A stretch of 6,821 nt of DNA. Origin: CALKMS01 sp036796755. GTDB taxonomy: Bacteria > Actinomycetota > Aquicultoria > SKW223 > CALKMS01. Where the stretch lies: positions 1 through 6,821 of the forward strand of contig DAIRCJ010000072.1 in assembly GCA_036796755.1 (NCBI GenBank). The letters are read 5' to 3'. The position numbers were made by a program, and so were the translations under genes. This document shows, piece after piece, positions 1 to 6,306 of the stretch. Below the pieces are notes generated by a model. It saw only the letters and a program-made list of their open reading frames with translations, had not been told where the DNA came from and did not search any database. Within the stretch, counting starts at the first letter, position 1, and each line of letters begins with the position of its first letter.

Positions 1-177
1 AACCAGACCAAAAACCGCATCGCCCAGGAACTCCAGTCTTTGATAAGACTCCTTGCCCCTACGACAAGCCGAAGGATGCCTTAAGGCTGTTTCCAAAAAG
101 GGAGCTTTTTTGAGTTTGCTGCCGGTCAATTCCTCGATCTTCTTTTTTAGAGCTCTGGCTTTTCTTAAGCTTTCCAC
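1..177 (-). CDS. rnc: Ribonuclease III, N-terminal part (cut by window edge)
   Basis: Double-strand-specific endoribonuclease that processes rRNA precursors and other structured RNAs as a homodimer. Only the first 59 codons are inside the window. The frame reads LETALRHPSA followed by YQRLEFLGDAVFGLV at the edge. RLEFLGD is the RNase III signature, carrying the conserved metal-site Glu and Asp. Upstream, KKKIEELTG matches the usual first helix. An in-frame stop at 181-183 bounds the frame. The first possible start is GTG at 177-175, which overlaps the fabF end by 13 bases and gives a normal N-terminal length. A TTG at 129-127 would cut into helix 1 and is less likely. No convincing Shine-Dalgarno is seen, so coupling to fabF translation is likely. 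The endonuclease domain remainder and dsRNA-binding domain lie outside the window. Confidence 0.88.
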   Translation of the reverse strand, partial: MESLRKARALKKKIEELTGSKLKKAPFLETALRHPSACRRGKESYQRLEFLGDAVFGLV

Positions 178-1403
178 TTTTTAAAAGCCAGACTGACATT
201 ATGTCCGCCGAAACCAAGGGAGTTAGAAAGAGCTACTTCTACTTGAGCTTCAACAGCTTTATGGGGAACATAGTTTAGGTCGCATTGAGGGTCGGGGTTG
301 TCCAGGTTAATAGTCGGAAAAACCACGCCTCTTTCAATGGTTAAAATGGTAGCCGCTGTCTCAATTGCTCCGGCCGCTCCCAAAAGATGGCCGGTCATTG
401 ATTTAGTCGAACTGACTAAAAGGCGATAAGCATGTTTTCCAAAGGCTTTCTTAATAGCCAGGGTTTCAATTTCGTCATTATAATAAGTTGAGGTGCCATG
501 AGCATTTATATAATCAACGGATTCCGGGTTTATACCCCCTTCTTCCAGAGCCATTAGCATTGCCCGGGCAGGTTGTTCGGCTTCTGGGTCGGGGGCAGTA
601 ATATGGTAAGCATCACTGGTGCAACCATAGCCAGCTATCTCGGCGTAAATTTTAGCTTTCCGAGCCAGAGCGTGCTCTAATTCCTCCAGAACCAAAACTG
701 CCCCCCCTTCACTCATCACAAACCCATCGCGGTCTTTATCAAAAGGGCGGCTAGCTTTTTCCGGCTCATCGTTGCGGGTGGAAAGAGCTTTAAGAGCGCA
801 AAAACCGCCAACTGAAAGAGGGGTAATGCTTGACTCCACTCCACCAGTCAAGCACACATCGACCACTCCTCTTTTAACAGCTTCAAAAGCTTCTCCAATA
901 GCGTTGGCACTGGAAGAACAGGCGGAAACCGTGGTGTAACTCAAACCTTTTAAGCCAAATTTAATAGCGATGTTTCCGGAAGCCATATTGACAATCATCA
1001 TAGGAATTAAAAAGGGAGATATTCGGGAGGGACCCTTTTCTAAAAGTTTTTTGTGCTCTTCCTCTAAAGTAAAAATTCCTCCAATTCCCGAGCCGACAAT
1101 AGTTCCGACTCTTTCCTTATCTACCTGGTTTAAGTCCAGACGGCTGTCTTCTAATGCCATTTGGGCACAGGCTAAAGCAAACTGGGTAAAGCGATCGTTG
1201 CGACGAATTTCTTTTGGAGGAAGAAAACTTTCGGGGTTGAAATCTCGGACTTCACCGGCAATGCGGGTTGGAAAACCGGAAGCGTCAAAGAAGGTAATGG
1301 GCTTTATTCCGGAAGTGCCTGAAGCAAGAGCCTGGAAAAATTTTTCCTTGCCTATGCCATTTGGAGAAATTACTCCAAGACCGGTTATTACCACTCTTCT
1401 CAA
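165..1403 (-). CDS. fabF: 3-oxoacyl-ACP synthase II (beta-ketoacyl-ACP synthase II)
   Basis: Elongating condensing enzyme that joins acyl-ACP with malonyl-ACP, releasing CO2. The 412-residue protein equals the E. coli FabF length. The Cys-His-His triad and helper lysine are all present: Cys162 in VSACSSSANAIG, His302 in NAHGTST (300-306), Lys334 in SSTKSMTGH (331-339) and His339. GSGIGGI (105-110 region) lines the acyl pocket, and GFGGHN (397-402) near the C-terminus is the conserved gating loop. It begins at TTG, two bases after the upstream stop, with GGAGG 10 bases before. The rnc reading frame begins within its last codons. The fabF-rnc order is common in Bacillota and related bacteria. 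FabF rather than FabB is favoured by gene context and overall sequence. Confidence 0.97.
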   Translation of the reverse strand: MRRVVITGLGVISPNGIGKEKFFQALASGTSGIKPITFFDASGFPTRIAGEVRDFNPESFLPPKEIRRNDRFTQFALACAQMALEDSRLDLNQVDKERVGTIVGSGIGGIFTLEEEHKKLLEKGPSRISPFLIPMMIVNMASGNIAIKFGLKGLSYTTVSACSSSANAIGEAFEAVKRGVVDVCLTGGVESSITPLSVGGFCALKALSTRNDEPEKASRPFDKDRDGFVMSEGGAVLVLEELEHALARKAKIYAEIAGYGCTSDAYHITAPDPEAEQPARAMLMALEEGGINPESVDYINAHGTSTYYNDEIETLAIKKAFGKHAYRLLVSSTKSMTGHLLGAAGAIETAATILTIERGVVFPTINLDNPDPQCDLNYVPHKAVEAQVEVALSNSLGFGGHNVSLAFKKWKA

Positions 1404-1405
1404 AG

Positions 1406-2359
1406 CTAAACCGCCTCCAGACCGGAAAGCAAGTTCTTAAAGACTTCTTTTACGGTGAGGATTTCCTTAATTTCCCCTGCTCTTTTTCCGGAAAAAATCA
1501 AGCCGTTTTCCACATCGCCTTTTTGAGCCAGGATTAAGGCATCAAGAATGCAGAAATTTTTGCGACACTTCTTTAAGCAGCTCTGGCAAACTTTAATGAT
1601 TTTTGGTTTGTATTCCAGACCCTTATTTATCACTTTTTCAATTAAAGGGTTTTTGATTGCCTGACCAGGAAGACCGGCCGGGCTTTCAATTAACACTACA
1701 TCTTCGGGACGGGCTTGAAGGTAGTAATCTTTCCAGTTCTGGTGGGGGTTGCTTTCCACAGTAGCAGCAAAGCGAGTGCCCATCTGAACTCCTCTGGCTC
1801 CTTCCTGAAAGGCTCTTTTAATATCCTCAGGATTTAAAATTCCGCCAGCAGCAATGACCGGAATTTTGACCGCTCTTACCACTTTTTCTAAGATGGAAAA
1901 AAGGGGTTTGTCTGTTCCCAGATGCCCTCCAGCCTCGCCAGATTCAAGAACAACTGCTTGTGCTCCCATCTTTTCGCTCAATTGGGCAGCTTTCACTGAA
2001 GAAACAATGGGCAAGGGCTCAACACCGGCCTCTCGAGCCATCAAGAAAAGATCACGAGAAAACCCGGCTCCCGCCAGAATAAAATCAACTTTTTCTTCCA
2101 GGGCAACTTTAAGCAAATTTTTAAACTGAGTTATGGCAACCATAATGTTGACCCCGATAAGACCTTTAGTAAGGGAGCGGGCTTCTCTAATTTCCTGGCG
2201 AAGCTCATCTTCAGTCATTCCCGAGGCGCCAATTACCCCTACACCCCCTTCGTTAGCAACAGCAGCGGCTAAAGGAGCAGTGGAAATTTTAACTGCCATT
2301 CCTCCCTGAATTATGGGAATGGGTATTTCAATCGAACCAATTTTTAAGGAAGGTAACAA
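1406..2359 (-). CDS. FabK / nitronate monooxygenase family flavoprotein with C-terminal four-cysteine cluster
   Basis: FMN-binding TIM-barrel oxidoreductase of the 2-nitropropane dioxygenase / FabK family, 317 residues. It aligns along its length with the FabK of this operon: IIQGGMAV (16-23), EAGGHLG (142-148) with His146 at the catalytic position, IAAGGI (169-174), GVQMGTRF (190-197) and GDVENG (281-286). It differs in that the FabK segment before GDVENG is replaced by CQSCLKKCRKNFC, with Cys258, Cys261, Cys265 and Cys270 (C-x2-C-x3-C-x4-C). I recall related cysteine-bearing proteins annotated as nitronate monooxygenases in Clostridia. A metal or Fe-S site is possible but unproven. It could be a second enoyl-ACP reductase, an enzyme acting on another ACP-bound or quinone substrate, or a nitronate-detoxifying enzyme. 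The position between acpP and fabF suggests a lipid role. Its TTG start is one base after acpP, and its end carries the fabF ribosome binding site. Confidence 0.85.
   Translation of the reverse strand: MLPSLKIGSIEIPIPIIQGGMAVKISTAPLAAAVANEGGVGVIGASGMTEDELRQEIREARSLTKGLIGVNIMVAITQFKNLLKVALEEKVDFILAGAGFSRDLFLMAREAGVEPLPIVSSVKAAQLSEKMGAQAVVLESGEAGGHLGTDKPLFSILEKVVRAVKIPVIAAGGILNPEDIKRAFQEGARGVQMGTRFAATVESNPHQNWKDYYLQARPEDVVLIESPAGLPGQAIKNPLIEKVINKGLEYKPKIIKVCQSCLKKCRKNFCILDALILAQKGDVENGLIFSGKRAGEIKEILTVKEVFKNLLSGLEAV
1414..1418 (-). promoter_or_regulatory. Ribosome binding site of fabF, inside the preceding gene
   Basis: GGAGG on the minus strand lies ten bases before the TTG start of fabF (1403-1401), within the last codons of the FabK-like gene. 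An in-frame GTG nine bases further in would be too far from it, which supports the TTG start. Confidence 0.65.
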
Positions 2360-2360
2360 A

Positions 2361-2600
2361 TTATTCCTCAGAGTAGTTGGCGCTTATATAGTCAACTGCT
2401 TCACCAATAGTTCGAATTTTCTGAGCCTCTTCATCGGAGATGCTAATTCCGAATTCCTCTTCCAGTGCCATAATTAGTTCTACTAAATCAAGAGAGTCAG
2501 CACCGAGATCATCGGTGAATGATGACTGAGGGGTGATTTTCTCCTCATCGACACCCAGCTGGTCAGCCACGATTTTTTTGACCTTTTCCAAAATTTCCAT
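2361..2600 (-). CDS. acpP: Acyl carrier protein
   Basis: Small acidic four-helix protein that carries the growing acyl chain on a phosphopantetheine arm and serves every enzyme of this cluster. The 79-residue sequence has the family signature DDLGADSLDLVEL (30-42), in which Ser36 is the attachment site for phosphopantetheine (added by AcpS, not seen here). Helix II continues as VELIMALEEEFGISI, which provides the acidic docking surface for partner enzymes. The length and high Asp/Glu content are typical. It starts at ATG with a near-perfect Shine-Dalgarno. The last codons (SEE, then TAA) contain a GAGG that probably serves as the ribosome binding site of the next gene, whose TTG start begins one base after the stop. 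Confidence 0.98.
   Translation of the reverse strand: MEILEKVKKIVADQLGVDEEKITPQSSFTDDLGADSLDLVELIMALEEEFGISISDEEAQKIRTIGEAVDYISANYSEE
2364..2370 (-). promoter_or_regulatory. Ribosome binding site of the FabK-like gene, inside the acpP 3' end
   Basis: TGAGGAA on the minus strand encodes the last residues of ACP. Its GAGG core lies six bases before the TTG start at 2359-2357. The acpP stop codon lies between them, an arrangement suited to translational coupling. Confidence 0.6.
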
Positions 2601-2606
2601 CCTTAA

Positions 2607-2615
2607 ACCTCCTTT
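2607..2615 (-). promoter_or_regulatory. Near-perfect ribosome binding site of acpP
   Basis: The minus strand reads AAAGGAGGT, six bases before the ATG of acpP. It lies in the 33-base fabG-acpP gap, the longest spacer in the window. It is the best Shine-Dalgarno here, in keeping with the high ACP levels cells need. Confidence 0.85.
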
Positions 2616-2633
2616 AATTTTGGCTAATTTTAA

Positions 2634-3383
2634 CTAGAGCATCAGACCGCCGTCAATGGAGATTACTTCGCCGGTGAGATAAGAGGAAAGGTCAGAAGCC
2701 AGCCAGACCACCACTTGAGCTACTTCTTCTGGCTGTCCAAACCTTCCCAGAGGAATTAAAGGTAAAACTTTTTCTCTCACTTCCGGAGGCAGAGCCCGAG
2801 TCATATCGGTTTCAATGAAACCGGGAGCAACAGCGTTAACTCTTATATTTCTCCCTCCCACCTCTTTAGCCAGCGATTTGGTAAAACCAATAACCCCGGC
2901 TTTAGAAGCTGAGTAGTTTGTCTGCCCCGCATTGCCTTTGAGACCAACAATAGAGGCGACATTAACAATTGCCCCGCTTCTTTGCCTGAGCATCGTTTTC
3001 AGGCAAGCCTGAGTGCAGTTAAAAACTCCTTTTAAATTGACAGCAATTACCTTGTCCCATTCTTCCTCGCTCATTCTCAGAAGCAAATTATCGCGGGTTA
3101 TCCCGGCATTATTAACTAAAATATCAAGTTTGCCCGAAAATTCGGAAAGGATTTCTTCCACCGCTTTCTTGACCTCTTCATAGTTTGAGACATCAGCCCG
3201 CCGAACTACCAGATGGGTATTAAAACTTTCTAGCTCTTTTCTTAAACTCTCTTCTAAATCCTCGCCCCCGATATCAATGATAGCCACATCGGCGCCACCC
3301 TGAGCTAACAACAAAACTATGGCTCGGCCAATCCCCCTTAAACCACCGGTAACCAGGGCTTTTTTATCTTTAAAATCAAACAT
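2634..3383 (-). CDS. fabG: 3-oxoacyl-ACP reductase
   Basis: Reduces 3-ketoacyl-ACP to 3-hydroxyacyl-ACP, the first reduction of each cycle. This is a classical short-chain dehydrogenase of 249 residues with the dinucleotide motif TGGLRGIGR (12-20), the NNAG motif (91-94), and the full catalytic tetrad Asn116, Ser144, Tyr157 and Lys161 (YSASK). The substrate-loop motif NAVAPGFIETDM (183-194) and the C-terminal TGEVISIDGG (237-246) match FabG rather than a general alcohol dehydrogenase. Arg16 in the glycine motif is common in NADPH-using FabG, but an acidic Asp37 ends the second strand (AIIDI), a position linked to NADH preference in this superfamily. Cofactor choice is therefore unclear. The gene sits between fabD and acpP, its usual place, and has a strong ribosome binding site. 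Confidence 0.96.
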   Translation of the reverse strand: MFDFKDKKALVTGGLRGIGRAIVLLLAQGGADVAIIDIGGEDLEESLRKELESFNTHLVVRRADVSNYEEVKKAVEEILSEFSGKLDILVNNAGITRDNLLLRMSEEEWDKVIAVNLKGVFNCTQACLKTMLRQRSGAIVNVASIVGLKGNAGQTNYSASKAGVIGFTKSLAKEVGGRNIRVNAVAPGFIETDMTRALPPEVREKVLPLIPLGRFGQPEEVAQVVVWLASDLSSYLTGEVISIDGGLML

Positions 3384-3386
3384 TTT

Positions 3387-3393
3387 CCCTCCT
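3387..3393 (-). promoter_or_regulatory. Strong ribosome binding site of fabG
   Basis: AGGAGGG on the minus strand ends three bases before the ATG of fabG and fills most of the 10-base fabD-fabG gap. It confirms the ATG start. Confidence 0.8.
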
Positions 3394-4308
3394 TTAAAAA
3401 AGTTTCAGGCTTTTGAGTTCGGAAACACTGTCAAAAGTCAGTCCAGTAGCCTCAGGCTGAATATATTTTAACAAACCAGTTAAAACTCGGCCTGGCCCAA
3501 ACTCAATAAAAGTTTTAACTTTCTGCTGGAGCAAGAAATCCACTGATTGCCGCCAGCGAACAGGAGAAAAGACCTGCCTGGCTAGAAGCTCAGCCGGGTT
3601 CTGGCCTTCTTCAAAAGGACGGGCAGTGAGATTAAAAACCACTTTTTTAGCCTTTTCCAGATTGAAATTTAGTTTTTCCAGGAAAGGATAGAGCTTTTCC
3701 GCGGCAGGCTTCATATATTTAGAATGAAAGGGTCCGCTTACCTGAAGAGAAAGAGCCCGGCCTCCTCTTTTTTTAACTTCTTCCGCTATTAGTGCAAGCT
3801 CAGAGTTTAAGCCGGAAAAAACCAACTGTTGAGGAGAGTTGTAATTAGCAATTTCCACTCCCGTTTGGCGGGAAATTTCTTCGGCTTCTTTCTCAGTTAT
3901 CTTTAAAACTGCCAGCATACCACCGTCAATCTGAGAAGCCTCTTCAGCCATTAATTCACCCCTTTTTTTGACCGCCATCAATCCTTCATCAAAACTTAAA
4001 ACCCCAGCTGCGACTAGAGCGGCATACTCGCCAAGGCTGTGACCAGCATAAAAAGAAAAATCAGTTGGAGAAAAAGTTGATTTGAAAAGCTCAAAATAAG
4101 CAAGGTCGAAAAGAAAAAGAAGGGGCTGAGCAACTTCGGTTGAGTTTATTTTTTCCTGATTGCCCTTAAAGGCTAACACCAGCAGGTCTTCAAGTTGGAA
4201 CTGCTTTGCTTTCTCCTCAAGGAAAGAGCGAAAGGGGCGAAGGTCTAAAAGTTCAGAACCCATTCCAACTTTTTGACTACCTTGGCCGGGGAAAACAGCA
4301 GCTAACAT
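3394..4308 (-). CDS. fabD: Malonyl-CoA:ACP S-malonyltransferase
   Basis: Transfers malonyl from CoA to the phosphopantetheine arm of ACP, supplying the extender unit to FabH and FabF. The 304-residue protein shows FPGQGSQ (6-12) forming the oxyanion region, Gln61 in EVAQPLL, the nucleophile elbow GHSLGEY (89-95) with Ser91, Arg116 that binds the malonyl carboxylate, and His195 in SGPFHS (191-196). The C-terminal EFGPGRVLTGL (269-279) is also typical. All catalytic residues are present and the length is normal. The ATG is certain because FPGQGSQ must lie a few residues in. There is no recognisable Shine-Dalgarno in the 6-base gap after fabK or just inside fabK, so translation probably depends on ribosomes finishing fabK. 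fabG follows after 10 bases. Confidence 0.97.
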   Translation of the reverse strand: MLAAVFPGQGSQKVGMGSELLDLRPFRSFLEEKAKQFQLEDLLVLAFKGNQEKINSTEVAQPLLFLFDLAYFELFKSTFSPTDFSFYAGHSLGEYAALVAAGVLSFDEGLMAVKKRGELMAEEASQIDGGMLAVLKITEKEAEEISRQTGVEIANYNSPQQLVFSGLNSELALIAEEVKKRGGRALSLQVSGPFHSKYMKPAAEKLYPFLEKLNFNLEKAKKVVFNLTARPFEEGQNPAELLARQVFSPVRWRQSVDFLLQQKVKTFIEFGPGRVLTGLLKYIQPEATGLTFDSVSELKSLKLF

Positions 4309-4314
4309 AACTGA

Positions 4315-5274
4315 TTACTGGTCATACTTTTCCAGTGCTTTTTTTAATATAATCTGGGCTTCGCTGACGATTTCTTCAATGATTTCTTTAGCCGGTTTAA
4401 TTTCAGACACCAGACCGGCAACAGCTCCCGACATTACTGAGCCATTTTCCACATCGCCTTCCCGAGCCGCTTTTCTCAACATACCAACTCCCAGCTCTTC
4501 AATTTCTTCCTTTGTTCTTTTGCCTTCCATAAATTCTTTTTCCCAGATTTCATATAGCCGGGTGAGCTTGTTTTTTAAAACTCTTACCGGTATGCCTATT
4601 GACTGGCCGGTTACCACAGTCGAGCGGTCTTTAGCTTTCAAAATTGCTTCTTTATAGGCAGGATGAACAGTGCATTCAGTAGAAGCAATAAAGCGGGTGC
4701 CCATTTGAACTCCCTCGGCGCCTAAAGAAAGAGCGGCAGCCAGACCAGCTCCAGTAGCAATTCCTCCGGCAGCTATCACGGGAAGGCTTACTTCCTGAAC
4801 CACTTGAGGAATTAAAACCATAGTGGTTAAAGGACCGATATGTCCTCCTGCCTCGTTGCCCTCAGCAATTATGGCATCAACTCCCAGTTTCTCCATTCTT
4901 TTGGCCAGAGCAACGCTGGGGATAACAGGCACTACCTTGATTCCGTTTTCTTTTAACCTATCAACAAAAGGGCCGGGATTACCAGCTCCTGTAGTTACAA
5001 CCGGTACTTTGTTTTCAATCACTACTTCAATTAAGTCTTCTATATGAGGAAGTAAAAGCATTAAGTTTACGCCAAAAGGGCGGGAAGTTAGAGACCTGGC
5101 TTTTTTAATCTCGGCATCAAGAATTTCCGGAGTCATAGAACCGGCTCCGATAATTCCCAAGGCGCCGGCATTAGAAACTGCTGCTGCCAGCTCTGCCGTG
5201 GCAACCCAGGCCATCCCACCTTGAAAAACAGGATAGGTTAAGCCAAACTTCTCTGTTATCCTTGTTTTTAACAA
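4315..5274 (-). CDS. fabK: Enoyl-ACP reductase II (FMN-dependent, FabK)
   Basis: Reduces trans-2-enoyl-ACP to acyl-ACP, the last step of each elongation cycle, using FMN and NAD(P)H. The 319-residue TIM-barrel flavoprotein opens with ITEKFGLTYPVFQGGMAWVA (6-25), nearly the same as characterised streptococcal FabK. It continues with TTGAGNPG (94-101), VPSVALAKRMEKLG-type helix residues (119-131), EAGGHIG (141-147) with the proposed catalytic His145, IAAGGIA (167-173) and GVQMGTRF (188-195) for flavin phosphate binding, and GDVENGSVMSG near the C-terminus (273-283). This strong match separates true FabK from generic nitronate monooxygenases. It starts at TTG, with AGGGG 5 bases upstream. It sits between fabH and fabD, the usual FabK operon position. 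No FabI or FabL is visible here, so FabK may be the main enoyl reductase. Such enzymes are intrinsically insensitive to triclosan. Confidence 0.95.
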   Translation of the reverse strand: MLKTRITEKFGLTYPVFQGGMAWVATAELAAAVSNAGALGIIGAGSMTPEILDAEIKKARSLTSRPFGVNLMLLLPHIEDLIEVVIENKVPVVTTGAGNPGPFVDRLKENGIKVVPVIPSVALAKRMEKLGVDAIIAEGNEAGGHIGPLTTMVLIPQVVQEVSLPVIAAGGIATGAGLAAALSLGAEGVQMGTRFIASTECTVHPAYKEAILKAKDRSTVVTGQSIGIPVRVLKNKLTRLYEIWEKEFMEGKRTKEEIEELGVGMLRKAAREGDVENGSVMSGAVAGLVSEIKPAKEIIEEIVSEAQIILKKALEKYDQ

Positions 5275-5279
5275 TTCAA

Positions 5280-5288
5280 CCCCTGCCT
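5280..5288 (-). promoter_or_regulatory. Ribosome binding site deciding the TTG start of fabK
   Basis: The minus strand reads AGGCAGGGG, then five bases, then TTG (5274-5272), all within the 18-base fabH-fabK gap. No ATG or GTG start lies before the conserved ITEKFGLTYPVFQGGM region, so TTG is the best supported start. Confidence 0.6.
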
Positions 5289-5292
5289 TTCT

Positions 5293-6306
5293 TTACGGTC
5301 TTATACCTTCCTTGCTCCATCTCAGCAAAGCCGCCCCCCAAGTTAAACCACCTCCAAAAGCTGCCAAAAGTATAACACTTCCCTTTTTTAATTTCCCTTC
5401 CCGATAAATTTCGGTGAGGGCAAGAGGTATGGAAGCAGCCGAAGTATTGCCGTAGCGTTCAATATTAAGAACAACTTTCTCCTCGGGAAAGCCAAGTTGC
5501 TCGGCTATAGCCATAATAATCCTTTTGTTTGCCTGATGAGCCAGGAAAAAATCGACATTCTGGGAAGACAAATTAGTTTTTCTCAATATCTCCTGGCAGG
5601 CAGCGCTGACATTTTTAACCGCCAGCTTAAAAACCTCCCTCCCTTGCATTTTTATGTAATGCTGTCTTTCTTTCACAGTCTTCAGGCTGGCAGGCATTCC
5701 CGAGCCTCCAGCCGGGATATAAAGTAGAGAGGCTTTGGACCCATCGGCGTAAAGAGAAAAGGCTTCCAGCCCAAAACCTTTCTCCGAGTGACCGATAAGA
5801 GCTGCTCCGGCACCATCACCAAACAAAACGCAGGTATTTCGGTCCTCCCAATCAACAAAAGCCGATATTTTCTCGGCACCAACTAAGAGGACGTTTTTGT
5901 AAGCACCATTTTTAACCAATGAATCAGCGACAGCTAAACCGTAAAGAAAACCGGAACAGGCCGCTTGCAAATCAAAAGCTAAGATATCTTTTCTCAGACC
6001 AAGTTTTTCCTGAATTAAGCAAGCTGTTGATGGAAATACCATCTCGGGCGAGCCACTGGCAACAATGATAGCATCAACATCAGAAACATTTTTCCCAGCG
6101 TCCTTTAAAGCCTCCGCTGCTGCTTTCGCCCCCAGCTCAGAGCAGGATTCTTTCTCAGCCAGACGCCTCTCTTTAATTCCGGTGCGCTCCACTATCCACC
6201 TGTCTGAAGTGTCAACCATTTTCTCAAGGTCAAAGTTGGTCAACCGCTTCTTCGGCAAAGCAATTCCTAGGCCAAGAATTGTAGAGTTCGAAATCAACGG
6301 AGCCAC
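5293..6306 (-). CDS. fabH: 3-oxoacyl-ACP synthase III (beta-ketoacyl-ACP synthase III)
   Basis: Starts fatty-acid synthesis in the cytoplasm by condensing an acyl-CoA primer (acetyl-CoA or a branched starter) with malonyl-ACP. The thiolase-fold Cys-His-Asn triad is complete: Cys117 in AACSGF, His257 in HQANKRI and Asn287 in YGNTSAASIPLAL. The VDTSDRWIVERTGIKERR stretch (31-48) and the C-terminal FGGGLTWGAALLRW are family hallmarks, and 337 residues is a normal length. The coordinates given use a GTG start, which overlaps lepB by 13 bases. A TTG three codons later (6295-6297) is at least as likely, because AAGGTGG lies 5 bases upstream of it and it shares the TTGA overlap with the lepB stop. 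That start gives a protein beginning MISNSTILGLG. The gene is followed after 18 bases by fabK. Primer preference cannot be read from the sequence. Confidence 0.97.
   Translation of the reverse strand: MAPLISNSTILGLGIALPKKRLTNFDLEKMVDTSDRWIVERTGIKERRLAEKESCSELGAKAAAEALKDAGKNVSDVDAIIVASGSPEMVFPSTACLIQEKLGLRKDILAFDLQAACSGFLYGLAVADSLVKNGAYKNVLLVGAEKISAFVDWEDRNTCVLFGDGAGAALIGHSEKGFGLEAFSLYADGSKASLLYIPAGGSGMPASLKTVKERQHYIKMQGREVFKLAVKNVSAACQEILRKTNLSSQNVDFFLAHQANKRIIMAIAEQLGFPEEKVVLNIERYGNTSAASIPLALTEIYREGKLKKGSVILLAAFGGGLTWGAALLRWSKEGIRP

Noticed and set aside
828..853. Inverted repeat GCTTGAC / GTCAAGC with a 12-base loop inside fabF
   Set aside because: A seven-base stem with a long loop inside conserved coding sequence is expected by chance, and no T-run follows to suggest a terminator.
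970..1440. Plus-strand open frame of 156 codons opposite fabF and the end of the FabK-like gene
   Set aside because: It is fully antisense to conserved coding sequence, shows no recognisable motif, and its composition is what reverse-frame reading of fabF would give.
2501..2517. Hairpin CACCGA-GATCA-TCGGTG inside acpP
   Set aside because: It falls on the codons of the highly conserved DDLGAD motif, so protein constraint explains it. There is no evidence for a regulatory role.
2601..2633. The 33-base fabG-acpP gap as a possible internal promoter or terminator
   Set aside because: It holds the acpP ribosome binding site and AT-rich filler. I see no stem-loop with a T-run and no convincing -35/-10 pair. 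A promoter reaching back into fabG cannot be excluded but is not supported.
4315..5274. Possibility that fabK is a nitronate monooxygenase rather than an enoyl reductase
   Set aside because: The N-terminal block, the GAGNP motif and the helix region around 119-131 match characterised streptococcal FabK closely, and the gene lies between fabH and fabD.
5682..5882. Minus-strand open frame of 66 codons inside fabH
   Set aside because: It is an out-of-frame shadow of fabH, with no separate ribosome binding site or protein family signal.
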